The notes under the pieces are model-generated. The model was not told the DNA's origin. It ran no database searches and saw only the letters and a list, made by a program, of their open reading frames with translations. Below are positions 1 through 5,538 of a stretch of DNA of 6,850 bases, in pieces. The stretch's first letter is position 1. Each line of letters starts with the position of its first letter. The stretch is from Desulfocapsaceae bacterium. GTDB lineage: Bacteria > Desulfobacterota > Desulfobulbia > Desulfobulbales > Desulfocapsaceae. A program made the translations under genes and the position numbers. Where the stretch lies: positions 2,067 through 8,916 of the forward strand of contig JAOZLO010000091.1 of assembly GCA_029934775.1 (NCBI GenBank). The letters are read 5' to 3'.

Positions 1-62
1 CCGATTGTCAGGGCAAGACTGAAGTGAACACCTTTATCTGATCTTTTTTTTGCAGCGGTCAT
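1..62 (-). CDS. N-terminal fragment of an unidentified gene, cut by the window edge
   Basis: An ATG at 62-60 on the minus strand opens a frame that stays open to the window edge (20 complete codons, beginning MTAAKKRSDKGVHFSLAL). The start is supported by a good ribosome binding site, GAGGAG, six to seven bases upstream (about 69-74). The peptide has a basic stretch (KKRSDK) followed by the start of a hydrophobic run (FSLALTI), which would fit a cytoplasmic tail leading into a first membrane segment, but 20 residues cannot settle this. The product is not recognised. The gene lies in the same orientation as the reverse rubrerythrin gene but is separated from it by a strong terminator, so it probably has its own promoter in 75-150. 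I saw no convincing -35/-10 pair there. Confidence 0.55.
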   Translation of the reverse strand, partial: MTAAKKRSDKGVHFSLALTI

Positions 63-151
63 CAGTTTCTCCTCTTCTCTTTTCTGCGCCTTTACTGTTC
101 AACACCCCACCAGGAGGCTGTCCGAGAATGCATTTCCATAATATTTTTTTT

Positions 152-194
152 AAAAAAAAAGAGGGGCAAGATGATATACCATCTGCCCCTCTTT
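152..194 (-). terminator. Rho-independent terminator of the reverse rubrerythrin gene
   Basis: The arms 158-173 and 180-194 are complementary over 15 pairs, with one bulged A and a six-base loop (ATATAC). The stem includes the GC-rich core GAGGGGC/GCCCCTC. Read on the minus strand, the hairpin runs directly into at least nine T residues (A run at 152-160 on the plus strand). It begins 24 bases after the rubrerythrin stop codon. On the plus strand no T-run follows the hairpin, so it should act in one direction only. Confidence 0.92.
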
Positions 195-217
195 AAACTT
201 CCTGAATGCGATCTCTG

Positions 218-760
218 TTAGAAATATCTCTTCAAAAGACCTGCAAAGGATTGTCCATGCCGAGCTTCATCTTTGCACATTTCATGTACCGTATCATGAA
301 TGGCATCAAGGTTAAGCTCTTTTGCTCTAACTGCCAACGCTTTTTTCCCTGCACAGGCGCCGTGTTCTGCTGCTACCCGAGCTTCCAGATTAGCTTTTGT
401 GTCAGCCACAACAACTTCACCGAGTAATTCGGCAAATTTAGAAGCATGCTCAGCCTCTTCAAAGGCTATTCGCTTATACGCTTCAGCTACTTCCGGATAC
501 CCTTCACGATCCGCCTGACGGCTCATTGCGAGGTACATACCAACTTCAGTACATTCACCGGTGAAATTTGCACGAAGACCTTCAAGAATTTCAGAATCAA
601 CACCTTCAGCAACTCCGATTACATGCTCATCAGCCCACGATGTTGCTTCATCTCCAGCTACTTTGAATTTACTTGATGCTGCACCACATTGAGGACATTT
701 GTCCGGAGCCGCATCACCTTCATGAACATAACCGCATACTGTACAAACATACTTCTCCAT
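218..760 (-). CDS. rbr: Reverse rubrerythrin (rubredoxin domain first, then ferritin-like diiron domain)
   Basis: A 180-residue cytoplasmic peroxidase/oxygen reductase of the rubrerythrin family. Residues 1-35 form a rubredoxin-like domain with two knuckles, CTVCG (C6, C9) and CPQCG (C22, C25), which bind one iron. Residues about 55-180 form a ferritin-like four-helix bundle with candidate diiron ligands E69, E102 and H105 (EEAEH), E127 or E132, and E165 and H168 (DEARH). The rubredoxin domain is N-terminal, the reverse of classical rubrerythrin. Reverse rubrerythrins of clostridia are known to take electrons from NAD(P)H via rubredoxin-type carriers and reduce H2O2 and O2. The frame extends to an ATG at 793, but I chose 760: AAGGAG lies six bases upstream and the protein then begins directly with the rubredoxin fold. 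The gene is monocistronic, with a promoter at 812-840 and a terminator at 152-194. The family call is firm; the physiological electron donor is inferred. Confidence 0.95.
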   Translation of the reverse strand: MEKYVCTVCGYVHEGDAAPDKCPQCGAASSKFKVAGDEATSWADEHVIGVAEGVDSEILEGLRANFTGECTEVGMYLAMSRQADREGYPEVAEAYKRIAFEEAEHASKFAELLGEVVVADTKANLEARVAAEHGACAGKKALAVRAKELNLDAIHDTVHEMCKDEARHGQSFAGLLKRYF

Positions 761-811
761 AATTTTCTCCTTTTTATTAATAATGATTGCCATTACTACC
801 TTTGGCTGGAA

Positions 812-840
812 TTAATACACTCGTTCGGTATATATTGCAA
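812..840 (-). promoter_or_regulatory. Candidate sigma-70 promoter of the reverse rubrerythrin gene
   Basis: On the minus strand TTGCAA (840-835) and TATTAA (817-812) are separated by exactly 17 bases. This predicts a start site near 805 and a leader of about 45 bases before the ATG at 760. The -10 element matches the consensus at four of six positions and the -35 element at four of six. Confidence 0.5.
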
Positions 841-872
841 GAAAAATTCATACACCTCTGCCTGTATTTAAC

Positions 873-887
873 TCTTATTTTATAAGA
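873..887. promoter_or_regulatory. Perfect 6-3-6 inverted repeat, possible operator
   Basis: The sequence TCTTAT-TTT-ATAAGA is an exact inverted repeat. It lies about 33 bases upstream of the -35 element of the rubrerythrin promoter, and about 100 bases upstream of the divergent methyltransferase start. The size and AT-rich symmetry suit a winged-helix or Fur/PerR-family operator, but it does not match the classical PerR or Fur consensus. AT-rich palindromes also arise by chance, so this is a weak call. Confidence 0.25.
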
Positions 888-986
888 TTATGAAAAACCA
901 GGTAGTTTCAGGGAGTTTTTTTCAGTACTGTCCGGTCAAGACCATGTAGAAGACAACACTGAGGTTTTTATACTGCAGGAATAATA

Positions 987-1796
987 ATGGAAATATATTC
1001 AAACTATGATGACGAACCGGAACCCATTTTCACTCCTCTCACAGAAAAACTTTTCTGTGAGTTTTACGATATGGAGATGGAGAGATTTGAAGACGATATC
1101 GATTTCTATAACAGGTATCTTCCCGAAAAATGTTCCATCCTGGAGCTGGGATGCGGAACCGGCCGGATTGCACGAAGAGTTGCCGGAAAAGACAGAAGAG
1201 TTACCGGTATTGATATATCTCCTCATATGCTCAAAAAGGCAAACAGGAAGAAGAGCAATTACTGCAGATATATCTGCATGAACATGGAACAACTTGCCTT
1301 TACATCCTTTTTTGACGCAATCCTTATTCCCTATAACACACTCAACCTTCTATCCAAGAAAAAAAGAATCGTCTCCTGTCTTAAGGATTGCAGATCCCAT
1401 TTAACCGAAAGCGGCAAACTCTACCTGCAGCTTTTTATTCCCGATAAAAAGCTCACATCACATAAAGGGAAAATATTCCAATTCCAGATATTCAACAGAA
1501 GGAATCAAACCAATGAAGAAAAAATTATCAAGGAGATTTTAAAAAACTACTCAGCTGAAACAGAAACTCTTTCCATAGAGGAGAGATATCGTATTCGGCC
1601 TACACAGCCAAGATCCGGCAACCAGGACTGGAATCACTTTTACTCAATTGCCGCACTGTCCTACAGCCAGTGGATTTCTCTTTTTAAACAGGCTGATTTA
1701 CACATTATAAAAGCCTGTGGGGACTATGATCTGAATCCTTTTCATGAGGGCAATTCATCTTGTCTGTTTGCGGTTCTGGCTCGGAGAAGGGATTGA
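987..1796 (+). CDS. Class I SAM-dependent methyltransferase, substrate unknown
   Basis: A 269-residue protein with a Rossmann-fold methyltransferase core. Motif I is ILELGCGTGR (51-60), the glycine-rich SAM-binding loop. The acidic residue at the end of strand 2 is D76 in TGIDIS, expected to bind the SAM ribose. FFDAILIPYNTLNLL (about 108-122) corresponds to strand 4 and the region after it, and KLYLQLFIP (about 144-152) to strand 5. The C-terminal part (about 155-245) carries an insertion with REEDs-type charged strands ending in a conserved-looking FHEGNSSCLFAVLARR tail, typical of small-molecule methyltransferases rather than RNA or DNA enzymes, but the substrate cannot be read from the sequence. 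The ATG at 987 is preceded by AGGA with suitable spacing (976-979). The gene stands alone; it is divergent from the rubrerythrin gene and has no clear terminator. A perfect 11-base palindrome lies inside codons 18-25. Confidence 0.85.
   Translation: MEIYSNYDDEPEPIFTPLTEKLFCEFYDMEMERFEDDIDFYNRYLPEKCSILELGCGTGRIARRVAGKDRRVTGIDISPHMLKKANRKKSNYCRYICMNMEQLAFTSFFDAILIPYNTLNLLSKKKRIVSCLKDCRSHLTESGKLYLQLFIPDKKLTSHKGKIFQFQIFNRRNQTNEEKIIKEILKNYSAETETLSIEERYRIRPTQPRSGNQDWNHFYSIAALSYSQWISLFKQADLHIIKACGDYDLNPFHEGNSSCLFAVLARRRD
1038..1061. repeat. Near-perfect 24-base palindrome inside the methyltransferase gene
   Basis: The arm CTCACAGAAAA at 1038-1048 is followed after two bases (AC) by its exact reverse complement at 1051-1061. 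It encodes residues of the PLTEKLFCEFY stretch near the protein's N-terminus. In mRNA it could form an 11-pair stem only if the ends open, because a two-base loop is too tight. As DNA it has the form of a dimeric protein-binding site. Confidence 0.6.
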
Positions 1797-1799
1797 AGG

Positions 1800-1823
1800 T
1801 TGGCTGTTGGCTGTTGGCTGTTG
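1800..1823. repeat. TTGGCTG heptanucleotide tandem repeat, 3.4 units
   Basis: Three exact copies of TTGGCTG (1800-1806, 1807-1813, 1814-1820) plus a TTG remnant begin four bases after the methyltransferase stop codon. The same heptamer recurs at 5398-5412, so this is a dispersed repeat type rather than a local slippage accident. It is outside coding sequence. I recall similar heptads from intergenic DNA of other environmental bacteria. Confidence 0.9.
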
Positions 1824-1845
1824 AATAATTAACAAAAATATATGT

Positions 1846-1861
1846 TTTGACCTATGTCAAA
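1846..1861 (+). promoter_or_regulatory. FNR/CRP-family (HcpR- or DNR-like) operator upstream of hcp
   Basis: The core TTGAC-CTAT-GTCAA at 1847-1860 is a perfect 5-4-5 palindrome, extended by one matching T/A pair on each side. The spacing and TTGA/TCAA ends are those of FNR-family sites, with C/G in place of the T/A of classical FNR (TTGAT-N4-ATCAA). Known anaerobe regulators of hcp (HcpR) and denitrification regulators (DNR/NNR type) belong to this family. The palindrome is centred at 1853.5. A possible -10 element, TACATT (1883-1888), would put transcription start near 1895 and the operator centre at -41.5, the class II activator position. The operator is clear; the named regulator is inference. 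Confidence 0.8.
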
Positions 1862-1882
1862 GATAAAGAGAGGCTCATGCTT

Positions 1883-1888
1883 TACATT
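1883..1888 (+). promoter_or_regulatory. hcp: Possible -10 element of the operator-dependent hcp promoter
   Basis: TACATT matches the -10 consensus at four of six bases and sits exactly where a class II activator bound at 1846-1861 would place RNA polymerase. The resulting leader would be about 100 bases. A second candidate, TATACT at 1940-1945, is closer to consensus (5 of 6), but the only -35-like hexamer near it (TTGCCA, 1920-1925) is just 14 bases away, so it would need another activator. Confidence 0.4.
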
Positions 1889-1995
1889 CCCACCAGATTT
1901 ACAGAAAACCACTATTATTTTGCCATACTCGCTTTTATGTATACTGTAGTCGAACATCATCATTAATCAGATAAATCTGTCTCAAGGAGGACACT

Positions 1996-3630
1996 ATGTT
2001 TTGTAACCAATGTGAACAAACTGCAAAAGGAATCGGCTGTACCGTGGTCGGTGTCTGTGGAAAAAGCGAAGATGTTGCTGCGTTGCAGGATCTTCTTACC
2101 TACGCCGTTCAGGGATTATCCATTGTGGCTGTTGAAGCCCGTAAAAACGGTATAACTGACAATGCTATTGACCGTTTTACTTCAGAAGCAATTTTTGCCT
2201 GCCTCACCAATGTCGATTTTGACAGCAACCGCTTTCAAACCTGGATTAATAAGTCAGTATCGTTGCGTGAAGAGTTAAAAGGAAAAGTTAAAGCTGCAGG
2301 CGGTAATGTAGATTTTGAAGCTGCTGCTGCAAATTTCACCCCTGGGGATTCTGTAGATGCACTTGTGGCCCAGGGTCAGGAACTGGACTTCATGAACAGC
2401 CTGGATGAGAATGAAGACCTCCGTTCACTCAAGCAGATAACCGTATATGGTCTTCGTGGCCTGGCCGCATATGCCGACCATGCCGCAATTCTCGGCAAGG
2501 AAGATGAATCTGTCTATTCGTATATCTACGAAACCATGGCAGAATTCACCAAGAGCGGCCAAACCCTCGAGCAGTTGGTTGGTATTACACTGAAATGTGG
2601 TGAAGTCAACCTGAAAGCAATGGAACTGCTTGATGCCGGTAATACCGAAACCTATGGACATCCTGTTCCCACAGAGGTCCCCCTGGGTGCAAAAGCCGGT
2701 AAAGCCATCGCAGTAACCGGCCATGATCTGAAAGATCTGGAGATGCTGCTGAAACAGACTGAGGGTAAGGGAATCAATATCTACACCCATGGTGAGATGC
2801 TGCCTTGTCACGGCTATCCGGAACTGAAAAAATATAGCCATTTTTATGGCCATTACGGCACAGCCTGGCAAAATCAGGCCAAGGAATTCCCAGAATTTCC
2901 CGGCGCAATACTCTTTACTACAAACTGTATCCAGAAACCGAAGGATTCCTATAAAGCCAACGTATTTACAACTGGTCTCGTAGGGTGGCCTGATGTTGTT
3001 CATATTGGAGAAGATAAGGACTTCACTCCTGTCATAGAGCGTGCACTTGCCTTACCTGGATTCAGTGAAGATACTGATAAAGATAGCGTTACCGTTGGGT
3101 TTGCCCGCAACGCCGTACTCGGAGTGGCTGACAAAATAATAGAAGGGGTAAAAAGCAAAGCAATTCGACACTTCTTTCTCGTCGGTGGATGTGACGGCGC
3201 CAAGCCGGGTCGAAACTACTTCACCGATTTTGTTGAGCAGACCCCGGAAGACTGCCTGGTGCTTACCCTGGCCTGTGGTAAATTCCGATTCTTTGATAAA
3301 AAACTCGGTGATATTGACGGCATTCCACGTCTGCTTGATGTTGGACAGTGTAATGATGCCTACTCTGCTATCCAGATAGCTGTGGCTCTTGCAGGAGCCT
3401 TTGAGTGCGGTGTGAATGATCTGCCTCTGTCAATGATTCTTTCCTGGTACGAGCAGAAGGCAGTCGTTATTCTCCTTACCCTTTTCAGTCTGGGTATAAC
3501 GGATATCCGTCTTGGACCTTCCCTGCCTGCTTTTATCACACCAAACGTACTTAATGTACTGGTTGAGAACTTTGCAGTTAAACCGATTGCTGAAACTGCT
3601 GCTGAGGATCTGAAGACAATTCTTGGTTAA
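1996..3630 (+). CDS. hcp: Hybrid cluster protein (hydroxylamine/NO reductase), class I
   Basis: A 544-residue cytoplasmic iron-sulfur protein that reduces hydroxylamine to ammonia in vitro; enterobacterial Hcp is a high-affinity NO reductase that forms N2O. The N-terminal cysteines C3, C6, C15 and C21 have CX2CX8CX5C spacing, the strict-anaerobe pattern that binds a [4Fe-4S] cluster. All expected ligands of the hybrid Fe-S-O cluster are present: H243 (TGHDL), E267 (THGE), C311 (TTNC), C399 (VGGCDGAKPGR, the likely persulfide position), C427 (LACGKFRF), C452 (GQCNDA), E486 and K488 (WYEQK). The length matches the family. The start is fixed by AAGGAGG five bases before the ATG. Expression is probably controlled by the FNR-like operator at 1846-1861 and ends at the terminator 3659-3694, so hcp appears monocistronic. 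The ferredoxin-like gene downstream is a plausible electron donor. The call is as certain as sequence reading allows. Confidence 0.98.
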   Translation: MFCNQCEQTAKGIGCTVVGVCGKSEDVAALQDLLTYAVQGLSIVAVEARKNGITDNAIDRFTSEAIFACLTNVDFDSNRFQTWINKSVSLREELKGKVKAAGGNVDFEAAAANFTPGDSVDALVAQGQELDFMNSLDENEDLRSLKQITVYGLRGLAAYADHAAILGKEDESVYSYIYETMAEFTKSGQTLEQLVGITLKCGEVNLKAMELLDAGNTETYGHPVPTEVPLGAKAGKAIAVTGHDLKDLEMLLKQTEGKGINIYTHGEMLPCHGYPELKKYSHFYGHYGTAWQNQAKEFPEFPGAILFTTNCIQKPKDSYKANVFTTGLVGWPDVVHIGEDKDFTPVIERALALPGFSEDTDKDSVTVGFARNAVLGVADKIIEGVKSKAIRHFFLVGGCDGAKPGRNYFTDFVEQTPEDCLVLTLACGKFRFFDKKLGDIDGIPRLLDVGQCNDAYSAIQIAVALAGAFECGVNDLPLSMILSWYEQKAVVILLTLFSLGITDIRLGPSLPAFITPNVLNVLVENFAVKPIAETAAEDLKTILG

Positions 3631-3658
3631 CCCCTACGGTTACCCTTTTTTAAGATCA

Positions 3659-3694
3659 GGCGGGATATCAAAATTGATATCCCGCCTTTTTTTT
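3659..3694 (+). terminator. Rho-independent terminator of hcp
   Basis: GGCGGGATATCAA (3659-3671) and its exact reverse complement (3674-3686) form a GC-based hairpin, followed at once by eight T residues (3687-3694). It starts 28 bases after the hcp stop codon. It indicates that the downstream ferredoxin-like gene is transcribed from its own promoter, not by simple read-through. Confidence 0.95.
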
Positions 3695-3751
3695 ATTTAA
3701 CACCTTTCCAGGTAATTTCATTTTTTTAAAAGCACAATTTAAATGGAAAAC

Positions 3752-3765
3752 TTGATCCAGATCAA
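3752..3765 (+). promoter_or_regulatory. Consensus FNR-type box upstream of the ferredoxin-like gene
   Basis: TTGAT-CCAG-ATCAA matches the classical FNR consensus at every defined position. It is centred at 3758.5. A modest -10-like hexamer, TAGAGT (3787-3792), would give a start near 3799-3800 and place the box at about -41, the class II activating position. It lies 145 bases before the start codon and 58 bases after the hcp terminator, so it belongs to the ferredoxin-like gene. A CRP/FNR-family regulator is well supported; which one cannot be told. Confidence 0.82.
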
Positions 3766-3827
3766 AGATATCTACCTACATTGTGATAGAGTAGCAGCAT
3801 AATACAGGTGGAGTGACAACTGACGAC

Positions 3828-3903
3828 GGAGGAAGTAATTGAATGAATTCCTCCTAGGACAACAATAAAACCATCGAATAAATCAACCAAATAGCCAGGA
3901 GGG
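3828..3903 (+). promoter_or_regulatory. Possible Shine-Dalgarno-sequestering leader of the ferredoxin-like gene
   Basis: TTCCTCC at 3848-3854 is complementary to GGAGGAA at 3828-3834 (seven pairs, 13-base loop). The overlapping CCTCCT at 3850-3855 is also complementary to AGGAGG at 3897-3902, the ribosome binding site of the downstream gene. The second pairing extends by GG/CC across one bulged A. The two structures exclude each other: the first leaves the binding site free, the second hides it. A nine-codon frame, TTG at 3839 to TAA at 3868, lies across the first structure with GGAGG six bases upstream. Pairings are seen directly; any regulatory role is inference. Confidence 0.35.
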
Positions 3904-3909
3904 TGGCAT

Positions 3910-4680
3910 ATGAAAGCTGTAAGAAAAATAATTGAGATCGACGAAGAATTATGCGACGGTTGTGGAGAGTGTGTACCTGACTGTGCAGAAGGTTCCCTGA
4001 AAATAATTAACGGAAAAGCAAAACTGGTTTCCGATAATTTATGCGATGGACTTGGAGCATGCCTGGGTTCCTGCCCTACCGGAGCATTGAAAATAATCGA
4101 GCGGGATGCAGAAGAGTTTGATGAAGAAGCTGTAGAAGAATTCCTCGCAGAAGAAAAAAAGAAGGCCGAAGTCGAAAAGACCATGGATTGTGGTTGCGCA
4201 TCCACTCATATTCAATCCTTTAAACCGATGCCGGTATCACAACCTACGCCATGCCAGTCGGCTAATATCCCTGTCAATATTGGACCAGCAGGTTCAGCGG
4301 ACTCAGCGCTCACCCACTGGCCTGTCCAGATACGACTTATTCCACCGCATGCTCCCTTTCTGCAGAACTGTGATCTCCTCATTGCAGCTGACTGTACAGC
4401 CGTAACAGCAGGAAATTTTCAGGAAAGATACCTTGAAGGAAAGATAGTAATGATGGGGTGTCATAAGTTTGACGACGCCGAAAACTACATAGATCGCTTC
4501 GCTGAAATAATCAAGACATGCAACCTGAAAAGCCTCACCATCTTAATCATGGAAGTACCCTGCTGTTCAGCAATGAACGTAATCATCAAAAAAGCAATAG
4601 AAAAAGCAGGCAAAACTGTTCCAGTTGAACAAATTACAATCTCAACCCGAGGTAAAGAACTGGAGAGGAAAAGCTGGTAA
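3910..4680 (+). CDS. Hcp-associated ferredoxin-family iron-sulfur protein
   Basis: A 256-residue cytoplasmic protein with an N-terminal bacterial-ferredoxin domain (about 5-65). The first cluster motif is complete, C15-X2-C18-X2-C21-X3-C25. The second reads C45-DG-L48-GA-C51-LGS-C55-P, with leucine where the second cysteine should be, so that site may hold a [3Fe-4S] or three-cysteine cluster. An acidic/lysine helix (about 66-91) links to a region with CGC (94-96) and a C-terminal domain (about 135-250) containing HWPVQIRL, AADC (C162), MMGCHKFDDAENY (C184) and MEVPCC (C218, C219). These blocks recur, as I recall, in ferredoxin-like proteins beside hcp in Desulfovibrio. A role as electron donor or maturation partner for Hcp is therefore likely but inferred. 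The ATG at 3910 follows AGGAGG at 3897-3902. An FNR-type box controls the gene. It converges on the YkgJ-type gene with 21 bases between stop codons and no visible terminator. Confidence 0.88.
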   Translation: MKAVRKIIEIDEELCDGCGECVPDCAEGSLKIINGKAKLVSDNLCDGLGACLGSCPTGALKIIERDAEEFDEEAVEEFLAEEKKKAEVEKTMDCGCASTHIQSFKPMPVSQPTPCQSANIPVNIGPAGSADSALTHWPVQIRLIPPHAPFLQNCDLLIAADCTAVTAGNFQERYLEGKIVMMGCHKFDDAENYIDRFAEIIKTCNLKSLTILIMEVPCCSAMNVIIKKAIEKAGKTVPVEQITISTRGKELERKSW

Positions 4681-4701
4681 ATTTACAGAAAGTCAATCAG
4701 T

Positions 4702-5352
4702 TCATATTTCCCACCGAAGAGTTACTCCAGATCGTGATTCGCTGACCACTGCACCTAACATCTGGAGTAGCTGAAACAGGGGCCGACCAAAGTAAAAAAG
4801 TTCTTCATCGAGTTTTATATTTAAATCACCTGTCACTCTTGTTCTAAAACGCAAATCGTCCCTCACCTGCTCTTCCAACTCTTTTTCCTGCTGAACAGAT
4901 AGCCGACTTGTTCTGTCTTTAAGATACAGGAAATCGGGACCCGGGCAGATATGATCATGTTCTCTCATTGCAGGAATCATAGGATCATCAGGCCCAAGGA
5001 TATCAAAACGGCTTAATGTTTCTTTCTCTACGAGATCAAGAATATCTTTTGTGTCCCAGCATTTTAAAAGAACACATGCCTGGGGGCGGCTCTCATATAT
5101 TGTGCACCCTTTCTGCTCATCATAATAACAGCATTCCCACTGCTTCCCTTTGCCGGTTATCTTTATCAGCTCAACTCCGGTCGGCTGTATAACCCCTGTA
5201 AGCGGATTGTGAGTCAACTCTCCTTTTTTTATTGTAATAAGGCTGCTTATTGGAATTTTTCCATCACGGACCAGTCCCAGGTCTCTCTCATGAAGCGCCG
5301 GTCCTCCCTGCCTGCAGCACTCTCCACATCTATTACATGTATTCTGTGCCAT
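4702..5352 (-). CDS. YkgJ-type cysteine-cluster protein (putative metal-binding)
   Basis: A 216-residue protein of the CxxCxxCC family (YkgJ; zinc- or iron-chelating domain). Near the N-terminus it has C6-NR-C9-GE-C12-C13. A second set follows: C74 and C75 (WECCYYD), C83 in GCTIYESRPQAC and C93, then C98, H132, H134 and C136. The pattern of an N-terminal CxxCxxCC followed by GCxIYxxRPxxC is characteristic of the family, whose members are thought to bind an Fe-S cluster or metal; no reaction is established in general. The C-terminal 70 residues are charged and helical, then hydrophobic (FYFGRPLFQLLQMLG), without a membrane span. The frame could start at an ATG at 5382, but that site has no ribosome binding sequence. 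The ATG at 5352 is preceded by GGAAAGAG and puts the cysteine cluster at the usual distance. Direct contact with Hcp or the ferredoxin is possible but unsupported. Confidence 0.82.
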   Translation of the reverse strand: MAQNTCNRCGECCRQGGPALHERDLGLVRDGKIPISSLITIKKGELTHNPLTGVIQPTGVELIKITGKGKQWECCYYDEQKGCTIYESRPQACVLLKCWDTKDILDLVEKETLSRFDILGPDDPMIPAMREHDHICPGPDFLYLKDRTSRLSVQQEKELEEQVRDDLRFRTRVTGDLNIKLDEELFYFGRPLFQLLQMLGAVVSESRSGVTLRWEI

Positions 5353-5397
5353 CACGGTACTCTTTCCTGAAATTATCGTCATATTCTGTTTTGACTC

Positions 5398-5412
5398 TGG
5401 CTGTTGGCTGTT
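5398..5412. repeat. TTGGCTG heptanucleotide repeat, second locus
   Basis: TGGCTG-TTGGCTG-TT is about two units of the same heptamer, in the same orientation, as the array at 1800-1823. It lies about 45 bases upstream of the YkgJ-type gene start and directly abuts the first ATCGTCAACT copy. Confidence 0.8.
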
Positions 5413-5479
5413 ATCGTCAACTACAAATCAATACTACCTTACTCCTGAACTTCTATAATAAAAAACAAAAAAACTTTAA

Positions 5480-5538
5480 CCACAGAGGACACAGAGAGCA
5501 CAGAGATCTTTTCTCTGTGTCCTCTCTGCTCTCTGTGG
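5480..5538. repeat. CACAGAG-rich palindromic interspersed element
   Basis: The left half carries three CACAGAG units (5481-5487, 5491-5497, 5499-5505) and the right half two CTCTGTG units (5513-5519, 5531-5537). The outer arms CCACAGAG (5480-5487) and CTCTGTGG (5531-5538) pair exactly. So do the inner arms CACAGAGA (5499-5506) and TCTCTGTG (5512-5519) around a five-base loop. The middle part pairs imperfectly. I recognise this as a REP-like intergenic repeat seen, often preceded by TTAACCACAGAG, in many environmental Proteobacteria, Planctomycetes and related genomes. It probably spreads as a non-autonomous element, but that is inference. Confidence 0.85.

Noticed and set aside
761..793. Longer rubrerythrin start at 793
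   Set aside because: The extra 11 residues ([11 protein letters not shown]) precede the conserved rubredoxin fold, and the AAGGAG ribosome binding site is placed for the ATG at 760.
969..974. TATACT as the methyltransferase -10 element
   Set aside because: It would start transcription around 981, leaving the AGGA ribosome binding site outside the mRNA, and no -35 element is present.
1940..1945. TATACT as the main hcp -10 element
   Set aside because: It is close to consensus, but the nearest -35-like hexamer is only 14 bases away and it does not fit the operator spacing. Kept only as an alternative.
3762..4205. Minus-strand open frame opposite the ferredoxin-like gene
   Set aside because: It is serine-rich antisense sequence produced by the acidic-helix codons of the ferredoxin-like gene, with no start signal. 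The plus-strand protein has clear cluster motifs.
5353..5382. Longer YkgJ-type start at 5382
   Set aside because: No Shine-Dalgarno-like sequence precedes it, while GGAAAGAG precedes the ATG at 5352 and the family's cysteine cluster normally lies near the N-terminus.
5480..5538. Repeat cluster considered as a CRISPR array
   Set aside because: The units are seven bases, irregularly spaced and arranged as a palindrome. There are no 25-40 base direct repeats with unique spacers.
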